Notes under the pieces: generated by a model
What the model was told of the DNA's origin: nothing
The model's database searches: none
Seen by the model: the letters and a program-made list of their open reading frames with translations, nothing else
DNA from: an uncultured Lewinella sp.
Lineage (GTDB): Bacteria > Bacteroidota > Bacteroidia > Chitinophagales > Saprospiraceae
Direction: 5' to 3'
Assembly: GCA_913056515.1 (NCBI GenBank)
Contig: CAJXMP010000002.1
Span: forward strand, 1 to 53,006
Length of the DNA stretch: 53,006 nt
In this document: positions 15,253 to 21,916 of the stretch, piece after piece
How the letters are laid out: each line of letters starts with the position of its first letter
How positions within the stretch are numbered: position 1 is the stretch's first letter
Translations under genes and position numbers: made by a program

Positions 15253-17235
15253 ATGTATTCTAAATCTCGCCGCATCAAATACTTCCTTTCCCTTTCAGCT
15301 CTACTGTTTTGTCTACTCCAAGCTCATGCACAAGAATGCCAAACAGGAAATTGCACCAATGGAACGGGTATAATGACTTTTGCATCAGGTGGAAAATATT
15401 TAGGTCACTTTAAAGATGGCAAAGCAAATGGAATTGGAAAATTCATTTATTCCGATGGTTCTATATACCAGGGTAATTGGCTAAACAATTATCCCGAGGG
15501 GCAGGGAATCAAAATATATCCTGATGGATCGAGAACAGAAGGCTGGTGGAGTAAAGGGAAACCTACTGATCCACCTCAGTCAGAAGAGCCAGCTGAAGCA
15601 GTTGCAGTTGCCTCCAAAAAAGAAGAAGTCCAAGCTGAAGTAATGGATGCCATTATAAAAGAAGAGAAAAAATTAAGCTTACAAGAAAGACTTAGTAATC
15701 CGGACAATAAACCTCAACAAACCGGATGTATTAGCGGTGATTGCACCAATGGCAAAGGTATCTACATATACCCTTCTGGTGCTGCTTATATTGGAGAATT
15801 CAAGGATGGACTTATTCATGGTATAGGTGTTTGTTATTATCCCAATGGGAGCAAGTATCAAGGAAATTGGGTGAAGCGATATCCAGAAGGAAGGGGAACC
15901 AAAATAAGTGCTGATGGTAGAAAATGGACTGGACAATGGAAAAAGGGTCAACCTCTAGATAATGATGGACAAGTGATTGCAGAACTATTTCCAAATGAAT
16001 CTAATAATGAGTTAGAAGCCAATGTTCAAACTGGATGTGTTTCTGGTGATTGTACTTCAGGTATTGGTATTTTCGCTTATGCCAATGGTGCACGGTATGA
16101 GGGCAGTTTCAAAAATGGAAAACCCAACGGTAGAGGTGCATTCTACTACCCAGATGAAAGCACCTATGTTGGAGATGTACAAGATGGTTTGTACCATGGG
16201 GATGGTGAATACACTAGACCAGATGGCCATACGCTTTCTGGTATGTGGGAAGAAGGAACATTAGTGGAAGACCAAAATATGGTTGCTAATGTGGGCTGCA
16301 TCGAAGGAGATTGTTCAAATGGTTATGGCACCTTAGTCAAGCCCAATGGAGACCAATATGTCGGAAACTTTAAAAACGGTGTCTACCATGGTCATGGCAC
16401 ATTAATAGGTGCTGACGGATCAGAAATCAAAGGCAATTGGTATAAGGGCATATTTGAAGCGAGTAAAACCTCTGAAATGCCTACTCGCAAACCCAAACGA
16501 GGTTTCAAAAGACCAAAAGTGTATGCTGTAGTAGTAGGCGTATCATCCTATGATCACATGCCTACCCTTAAGTATACGGATGATGACGCATATAGAGTTT
16601 ACGCTTTTTTAAGATCACCCAAAGGGGGAGCACTGGAGGGAGATCAAATCAGTGTCTTAATTGATGAAGCAGCTACAAAAGTGAAGATTATAGAAGCCAT
16701 GCGCAGTACTTTTGCCAAAGCTGGTCCAGAAGATCTGATCATGCTCTACTTCTCTGGACATGGCTTAAATGGTGCTTTTTTACCTATTGATTTTGATGGA
16801 TACAACAACCGTCTTGACCACGAAACCATTAAATCAATTTTAGAGGAAAGCGACGCTAAATACAAAATCTGCATTGCAGATGCCTGTCACTCTGGTTCTT
16901 TACTAGCTATGAAAAGTGGTGAAGACAAGACCATCATTGAATCTTATTATGATCAATTGGCTCAAGCTAAAGCAGGTACAGCTCTTATTATGTCTTCTAA
17001 GTCTCAAGAAACCTCTTTAGAGTCTCAGGGTCTAAGACAAGGAGTATTTAGTCACTACCTCATCAAAGGATTAGAAGGAGAAGCAGATATACAGCCAAGG
17101 GATAGAATAGTTACCATAGCAGAGCTTTTTGAATTCATCAATACAAATGTAAAAGCATATACTGGCAAAAGACAAACTCCGGTAATTCAAGGGGATTTCG
17201 ATCCAAATATGCCGGTCAGTGTACTTGGATTGTAA
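15253..17235 (+). CDS. Exported four-module MORN protein with C-terminal caspase (C14) domain, 660 aa
   Basis: A signal peptide ends at about residue 27 (LLQAHA). Four modules follow, each opening with a cysteine pair and a glycine motif: CQTGNCTNG (29), CISGDCTNG (159), CVSGDCTSG (262) and CIEGDCSNG (349). Each is followed by three or so MORN units such as YIGEFKDGLIHGIG. Linkers between modules are charged; the first (about 104-155) is rich in E and K. The caspase domain spans about 422-655 with His503 in YFSGHGL and Cys545 in IADACHSG, the classic metacaspase-type signature. The basic stretch TRKPKRGFKRPK just before the domain could be a processing site. It is paralogous to the preceding gene but with a different module layout. 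Confidence 0.9.
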   Translation: MYSKSRRIKYFLSLSALLFCLLQAHAQECQTGNCTNGTGIMTFASGGKYLGHFKDGKANGIGKFIYSDGSIYQGNWLNNYPEGQGIKIYPDGSRTEGWWSKGKPTDPPQSEEPAEAVAVASKKEEVQAEVMDAIIKEEKKLSLQERLSNPDNKPQQTGCISGDCTNGKGIYIYPSGAAYIGEFKDGLIHGIGVCYYPNGSKYQGNWVKRYPEGRGTKISADGRKWTGQWKKGQPLDNDGQVIAELFPNESNNELEANVQTGCVSGDCTSGIGIFAYANGARYEGSFKNGKPNGRGAFYYPDESTYVGDVQDGLYHGDGEYTRPDGHTLSGMWEEGTLVEDQNMVANVGCIEGDCSNGYGTLVKPNGDQYVGNFKNGVYHGHGTLIGADGSEIKGNWYKGIFEASKTSEMPTRKPKRGFKRPKVYAVVVGVSSYDHMPTLKYTDDDAYRVYAFLRSPKGGALEGDQISVLIDEAATKVKIIEAMRSTFAKAGPEDLIMLYFSGHGLNGAFLPIDFDGYNNRLDHETIKSILEESDAKYKICIADACHSGSLLAMKSGEDKTIIESYYDQLAQAKAGTALIMSSKSQETSLESQGLRQGVFSHYLIKGLEGEADIQPRDRIVTIAELFEFINTNVKAYTGKRQTPVIQGDFDPNMPVSVLGL

Positions 17236-17242
17236 TAAAGCA

Positions 17243-17272
17243 GGTAATATCTAGTTGGTATTACCTTTTTTT
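17243..17272 (+). terminator. Intrinsic terminator after the second MORN-caspase gene
   Basis: GGTAATA (17243-17249) pairs with TATTACC (17259-17265), followed by seven T residues. It starts 8 bases past the stop. Confidence 0.85.
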
Positions 17273-17328
17273 GACTGCTGTTTAAACCATTAACAACGAT
17301 TTTGCTTTATATCTAAAAAGAAACAATT

Positions 17329-17919
17329 ATGCGTTACCTAATACTAAGCACACTGCTAATACTAAGTGCCACAACTTGGGCCCAGAAATATGAAAAAGCG
17401 ACCTTTGGCGGCGGATGCTTTTGGTGTGTAGAAGCAGTTTTTGAAGAATTAGAAGGAGTTGTATCTGTAGTATCAGGCTATTCAGGAGATACTAAATACT
17501 ATTCCTACGAAGAAGTTTGTACGGGTAGAACCAAACATGCAGAAGTGGTTCAAATAACCTACGATCCTTCGAAGATAGACTTTAAATTTTTATGTGAAGT
17601 TTTTTTTACAACACATGATCCTACAACCTTGAATCGACAAGGGAATGATAGAGGCCCTCAATACCGCTCCGTCATTTTTTATCACAATAACAAGCAAAAG
17701 GAAATTGCTATGAATGTTAAAAGAATCTTCGCGACTACGCTTTGGGAAGACCCTGTGGTGACTGAAATTTCGCCCTTCATAAAATTTTATGATGCAGAAC
17801 AATACCACCAAGATTTCTATGAAAATAATACCTCTTACGGGTATTGTAGAGTAATCATTAATCCCAAAATTGAAAAGTTCAGGAAGCAATATGCTGCTTA
17901 TCTTAAAAAATCCAACTAA
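17329..17919 (+). CDS. msrA: Exported peptide-methionine (S)-S-oxide reductase
   Basis: MsrA repairs the S form of methionine sulfoxide. The 196-residue protein has a signal peptide ([18 protein letters not shown]), then [19 protein letters not shown] with the catalytic cysteine in the GGCFWC motif. Other family marks are [39 protein letters not shown] and AEQYHQDFY. The signal peptide places it in the periplasm, where it would guard exported proteins. Its TAA shares one base with the ATG of msrB (TAATG), so the two are translationally coupled. Confidence 0.94.
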   Translation: MRYLILSTLLILSATTWAQKYEKATFGGGCFWCVEAVFEELEGVVSVVSGYSGDTKYYSYEEVCTGRTKHAEVVQITYDPSKIDFKFLCEVFFTTHDPTTLNRQGNDRGPQYRSVIFYHNNKQKEIAMNVKRIFATTLWEDPVVTEISPFIKFYDAEQYHQDFYENNTSYGYCRVIINPKIEKFRKQYAAYLKKSN

Positions 17920-18284
17920 TGAGTAAGTCTTATAATCCACTGAGTCCGGAGGAAGCAAGAGTAATTCTGCATAAAGGAACTGAAAGGCCCTTTACTGGGG
18001 AGTATAATGATCATAAGGTAGCAGGCACTTATTCTTGCCGTCAATGCGATACACCACTGTACCAATCCGAGGACAAATTCAGTTCTGGTTGTGGTTGGCC
18101 GAGTTTTGATGATGAAATAGCAGGTGCAGTAGAACGCGTCCCTGATGCAGATGGTCGACGAACTGAAATTATTTGCTCGAATTGTAAAGGGCACCTTGGG
18201 CATGTCTTTTTAGGAGAACGATTTACCGCAAAAAACACCAGGCACTGCGTTAATTCCATTTCACTCAAGTTCACACCTAAATAA
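17919..18284 (+). CDS. msrB: Peptide-methionine (R)-S-oxide reductase
   Basis: MsrB repairs the R form of methionine sulfoxide. The 121-residue product carries two zinc-binding CxxC pairs (CRQCDTPLY and [10 protein letters not shown]), the motif [10 protein letters not shown] and the catalytic cysteine in [11 protein letters not shown]. Unlike MsrA it has no signal peptide ([16 protein letters not shown]), so it appears cytoplasmic even though the genes overlap by one base. Confidence 0.95.
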   Translation: MSKSYNPLSPEEARVILHKGTERPFTGEYNDHKVAGTYSCRQCDTPLYQSEDKFSSGCGWPSFDDEIAGAVERVPDADGRRTEIICSNCKGHLGHVFLGERFTAKNTRHCVNSISLKFTPK

Positions 18285-18309
18285 TAGGGTAACTACATTC
18301 CTATTGTAT

Positions 18310-18317
18310 TATATTTG
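18310..18317 (+). promoter_or_regulatory. -7 element for the MOSC gene
   Basis: TATATTTG matches TAnnTTTG and lies 21 bases before the ATG at 18339. It covers the TTG that the ORF track used as start, which argues for the later ATG. Confidence 0.5.
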
Positions 18318-18338
18318 GTTAATACAAAATCAGCTGTT

Positions 18339-18824
18339 ATGGCCAATAAACTAGATCAACTCGTTCTTCATGCACCTCAAAGAGGGACTGTAACCTATAT
18401 TTCTTATCGCACAGAACGAAGAGGTGAGGTTATTCCTGCTGATTCCGTCCAAATAGAGGAAGGAAAAGGTATTGCTAATGATCATTACGGCAAGTTAGGC
18501 AACCGAATGGTCACCATTATGCAGGAAGAACACCTAGCAACAGTAGCGGCACTTTGCGGGAAATCAAATATTGATCCTAAAGATACCCGCAGAAATATCT
18601 TAGTAAAAGGGTTTAATCTTAAAGCCCTTGTTGGAAAACAATTCAGCCTAGGGTCTGAAGTTATTCTAAAAGGAACGGGAGATTGTGTTCCTTGTGATCG
18701 AATGGAAGAAAACATCGGCCCTGGAGGGTATCAAGCTATGGTGGGCCATGGTGGCATAACTTGTAAAGTCATTCGTGGAGGTCAAGTCAGAATCGGGGAT
18801 GAACTAGCTGTATTGAGTGAATAG
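18339..18824 (+). CDS. MOSC domain protein
   Basis: MOSC (MOCO sulfurase C-terminal) domains act as sulfur carriers or in molybdenum-cofactor-linked reduction. The 161-residue protein is a single MOSC domain: GIANDHYGK near residue 48, NRMVTIMQEEHL, DTRRNILVKG and the conserved cysteine region TGDCVPCDRMEE. The tracked TTG start at 18315 is rejected because it lies inside the promoter element; the ATG at 18339 gives MANKLDQLVLH. No molybdenum enzyme genes lie nearby, so its partner is unknown. Confidence 0.85.
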   Translation: MANKLDQLVLHAPQRGTVTYISYRTERRGEVIPADSVQIEEGKGIANDHYGKLGNRMVTIMQEEHLATVAALCGKSNIDPKDTRRNILVKGFNLKALVGKQFSLGSEVILKGTGDCVPCDRMEENIGPGGYQAMVGHGGITCKVIRGGQVRIGDELAVLSE

Positions 18825-18841
18825 ATAATACCCACCCAACA

Positions 18842-19603
18842 CTAGTCTCTAGTGATTCCCTCTTCAGCAAATTCTTTTCGAAGTTTTAATATATCTGTAT
18901 CAATCCATTGTTGCGCCTCGGCTAATAATTTTTCCGGATCATCACCGTATATCGCAGGACCTACAGAGGCCTTGATATAAACTTCTTTTTTGCCAAAGGT
19001 TTTAAAGAAATGAGGTAAAAACATATCTGTACCTATCCAGGAATCTTCATCTTTAGAAAATTCAATAGACATTGGAATAACTGGTACACCTAACTTCGCC
19101 GCTAAACGAAAAGATCCCAATTTAAATTGAAGGGTCTTTGGGTCTGCAGTGGTGGTTCCTTCTGGATAGATAAGGATATTATTTCCTTTTTTTAATTCTT
19201 TTTCCATCCCAGCAAGGGTATCCTTTCTACTTTGTCGATCCTCTCTTCGCACAAACAGTACTCCGGTATAATCTGCTAAAAATCCAATCAAGGGCCAGCT
19301 ACTCACCTCTGCTTTTGATACAGGCATAGCTTTAACCAATCGTAGAGCTGTCATGGGATCAAAATAAGATTTGTGGTTTTGAACGATTATGGCAGGTCCC
19401 TCAATTTCAGGAAGAACACCTTTCATATCCAACTTCACCCCTACTCGCTTGATCGTATATCTAACCCACTTACGCCTAACTTCCAATATATAATCCTGTC
19501 CTTTTTGCTTATCCAATTTAAGACTGACCATGATTCGCATCACTGTCCAAACCGCTGTAACCAAAAAGAAAGAAAATCGATATGTTGCCCTAATCTTACT
19601 CAT
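18842..19603 (-). CDS. plsC: 1-acyl-sn-glycerol-3-phosphate acyltransferase
   Basis: This enzyme adds the second acyl chain to make phosphatidic acid. The 253-residue protein has an N-terminal hydrophobic segment (FFLVTAVWTVMRIMV), the catalytic NHKSYFDP (HX4D motif), the FVRRED motif II and YPEGTTT motif III that binds the glycerol-phosphate. Order and spacing are typical of PlsC. It stands alone on the minus strand, convergent with the MOSC gene across 17 bases. Confidence 0.9.
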   Translation of the reverse strand: MSKIRATYRFSFFLVTAVWTVMRIMVSLKLDKQKGQDYILEVRRKWVRYTIKRVGVKLDMKGVLPEIEGPAIIVQNHKSYFDPMTALRLVKAMPVSKAEVSSWPLIGFLADYTGVLFVRREDRQSRKDTLAGMEKELKKGNNILIYPEGTTTADPKTLQFKLGSFRLAAKLGVPVIPMSIEFSKDEDSWIGTDMFLPHFFKTFGKKEVYIKASVGPAIYGDDPEKLLAEAQQWIDTDILKLRKEFAEEGITRD

Positions 19604-19956
19604 CCTTTAACCTCGTTTTTCTATGCCCTAAGGCACATCATTAAAATCTAAATTAAATAAAATCAACCAATACAATAGAGAAGGAGGAATTCCACATTAA
19701 AACTAATAAACCAAGCTTTGAGTTTATTATATTTCAATAGAAGAGTCTAAACTTTTAAATATTTAAGAAAACAAGTCCAGTTAGAATAGTGGATTTAATC
19801 TAAATCAAATTAACTTTGATGCTTCATTTTTAAGCATGGTAGACTAGTAAAACATTTACAATAGACTAAAAGAATTGAAAATCAACAAGCTAACCAAATT
19901 AACAAGAGCAGTATGAAATTGCGGGTTGGCTTATGTATGAATCATAAAAAATCAAT
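19604..19956. other. A/T-rich gap between plsC and the malic enzyme gene
   Basis: This 353-base stretch separates two divergent genes. The only signal seen is TAACTTTG at 19811-19818, a TAnnTTTG match on the plus strand 138 bases before the malic enzyme start, which would give a long leader. No ORF, tRNA or strong hairpin is seen. Confidence 0.4.
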
Positions 19957-21150
19957 ATGGATTATTTTAAGGAATCCTTGAATTTACACAAGCGGCTAAA
20001 GGGAAAAATCAGAGTCAATCCTAAAATAGATGTGCGTACAAAAGAAGATCTTTCTTTAGTGTATTCACCTGGTGTCGCGGAACCTTGTAAAGCAATTGCA
20101 GCAGATGTAGAGGCAGTATATGATTACACGATTAAAAGTAACACGGTTGCTATCGTAAGTGATGGTTCGGCTGTGTTGGGTTTAGGTAATATTGGCGCAC
20201 ATGCATCTATACCGGTAATGGAAGGAAAAGCTATGCTATTTAAGCGTTTTGCAAATATCGATGCCTTCCCAATTTGCTTGGACACCCAGGATGTAGATAA
20301 AATTGTAGAGACGGTAAAATTAATCGCTCCAGTCTTTGGAGGAATCAACCTAGAAGATATTGCCGCTCCTAGAAGTTTTGAAGTAGAGGAAAGACTACAA
20401 GATATTGGTATTCCTGTATTCCATGATGATCAGCACGGAACTGCCATCGTTGTACTAGCTGGACTAATCAATGCTGCAAAGGTGGTTAAAAAGAATCTAT
20501 TTGACCTAAAAGTAGTCATTAATGGAGCAGGTGCAGCTGGTATCGCAATTGCCAAATTATTGCGCTGTGTCCATATGGAGGATGCTAGTTCATGTATCTC
20601 CGTGAAAGATGTTATCCTATGTGATAGTAAAGGTATTGTACACAGAGGAAGAACAAACTTAAACTCTGCAAAAGAAGAAATTCAGAACTATACAAATATT
20701 GAAAATAAAGCTGGATCCCTTCAGGATGCCCTAGTCGATGCTGATGTATTTATTGGAGTAAGTGTAGGTAATTTACTTACAGCAGCTGATGTTCAGACCA
20801 TGGCTAAAGATGCAATCATCTTCGGTCTAGCTAATCCTATTCCAGAAATCATGCCAGAAGAGGCCAAGAAAGGTGGTGCTGCTATAGTTGGTACAGGCCG
20901 ATCCGATCTTCCAAACCAAATCAATAATGTTCTTGGATTCCCAGGAATATTCAGAGGAGCTTTGGATGCTAGGGCTAAACGCATTTCAAATGGAATGAAA
21001 TTAGCAGCTGCGTTTGCGATAGCAGACCACATCAATGAACCCACTGCAGATTGCATCATACCTCCGACATTGAATGAATCAGTAGCCTGGAAGGTTGGCA
21101 AAGCGGTCCAAGAAGTAGCTCTAAAAGAGCAAAAAGAACAAAAAGATTAA
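19957..21150 (+). CDS. NAD(P)-dependent malic enzyme, short form
   Basis: Malic enzyme converts malate to pyruvate and CO2 with NAD(P)H. The 397-residue product has the malic N-terminal domain (VYSPGVAEPCKAI, the SDGSAVLGLGNIG loop, AFPICLDTQD), the metal-site motif FHDDQHGTAIV and a Rossmann fold with INGAGAAGIAIAKLL near residue 190. It lacks the phosphotransacetylase-like extension of the 750-residue MaeB type and matches the compact bacterial form. Cofactor preference cannot be fixed from sequence alone. It is monocistronic, with a terminator inside the convergent gene. Confidence 0.92.
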   Translation: MDYFKESLNLHKRLKGKIRVNPKIDVRTKEDLSLVYSPGVAEPCKAIAADVEAVYDYTIKSNTVAIVSDGSAVLGLGNIGAHASIPVMEGKAMLFKRFANIDAFPICLDTQDVDKIVETVKLIAPVFGGINLEDIAAPRSFEVEERLQDIGIPVFHDDQHGTAIVVLAGLINAAKVVKKNLFDLKVVINGAGAAGIAIAKLLRCVHMEDASSCISVKDVILCDSKGIVHRGRTNLNSAKEEIQNYTNIENKAGSLQDALVDADVFIGVSVGNLLTAADVQTMAKDAIIFGLANPIPEIMPEEAKKGGAAIVGTGRSDLPNQINNVLGFPGIFRGALDARAKRISNGMKLAAAFAIADHINEPTADCIIPPTLNESVAWKVGKAVQEVALKEQKEQKD

Positions 21151-21686
21151 TTTCTTACATCACCTCCGGGTCTTTGATTGATTCGGAGGTTTTTTTCATC
21201 CGGCTGTTCTCTATAAAATGAATGCGCTGGTTTACCGAAAAGAATAGAAGAACTAGCATAAGAAGTTCCAAAGGTATCCGCCAAATTCACCACTTGATTC
21301 ATGGCATCCTCTAATTGATATTCGTCCAAGTAGCTCAAAGGATGAGAGAATAAAGCAATCACATACTCATTATATAGGCCATACTTAGCGTCTAAAGCGG
21401 TATGAAAATTAGCTTCCAACATGCGTTCCCACTCAGAATGATCAATCTCATCCCGATTGACTACGGGTGTAAAAATTCGCATCCTATCCGAATCTTCGTC
21501 AGCAAAAACAAGTATCCAACGGTCCTCAAAGTTGACCATCCATACACCATCCTCGCCCTCTGTCTCTAATTCTAATTTTTTGAAAAAGCGCTCGACCCTT
21601 TTTTCATTCATCTGCTGCGCTTGAGCTGGAATGCTCATTATAAGGCAGGTTAATACCAATGCCAGAAAGGTAAGTGTTTTGTTCAT
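21147..21686 (-). CDS. Small secreted protein, possibly YbjN/CesT-like fold, 179 aa
   Basis: A clear signal peptide (MNKTLTFLALVLTCLIMSIPAQA) is followed by a soluble domain of about 155 residues. The pattern of strands and two helices (VERFFKKLELETEG, WMVNFEDRWILVFAD, then FSHPLSYLDEYQLEDAMNQV) resembles the YbjN/type III chaperone-like fold, but this is a low-confidence reading. The last residues are encoded over the malic enzyme terminator, and the stop overlaps the malic enzyme stop by four bases. Function unknown. Confidence 0.8.
   Translation of the reverse strand: MNKTLTFLALVLTCLIMSIPAQAQQMNEKRVERFFKKLELETEGEDGVWMVNFEDRWILVFADEDSDRMRIFTPVVNRDEIDHSEWERMLEANFHTALDAKYGLYNEYVIALFSHPLSYLDEYQLEDAMNQVVNLADTFGTSYASSSILFGKPAHSFYREQPDEKNLRINQRPGGDVRN
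21162..21196 (+). terminator. Malic enzyme terminator, embedded in the opposing CDS
   Basis: ACCTCCG (21162-21168) pairs with CGGAGGT (21184-21190) and is followed by T up to 21196. It starts 12 bases after the malic enzyme stop and lies inside the last codons of the convergent 179-aa gene. Confidence 0.85.
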
Positions 21687-21916
21687 GAGTGTTTGTTTTT
21701 GTATTAATAAGATAGATTTTATTCAAATGGACGAGTGTCTTGCAATTTACATTGCTTGTCCTGACTGCTACTTTTTCGAGAAACAACCAAAATTGGCCTT
21801 TTTTTGGAATCAGAGCCGATTAGCCCTAAAAGACTGCAAGGATTAACGGAAATTCCATTATTTTAGTCCAAATCAATCTGCTCACGACTTGATCGTGCTT
21901 ACTAAAAAAGATTTTG

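Noticed and set aside
13684-16450. MORN region as a DNA direct-repeat or CRISPR-like array
   Set aside because: The repeats are at protein level with varied DNA sequence and no uniform spacer length.
18840-18854. CACTAG-TCT-CTAGTG hairpin between the MOSC and plsC genes
   Set aside because: The stem is only six base pairs and no T-run follows on either strand, so it is not listed as a terminator.
21631-21846. 71-aa plus-strand ORF near the 179-aa gene start
   Set aside because: It overlaps the signal-peptide region of the opposite gene and shows no coding-like pattern, although it contains a cysteine pair that at first looked like a metal site.
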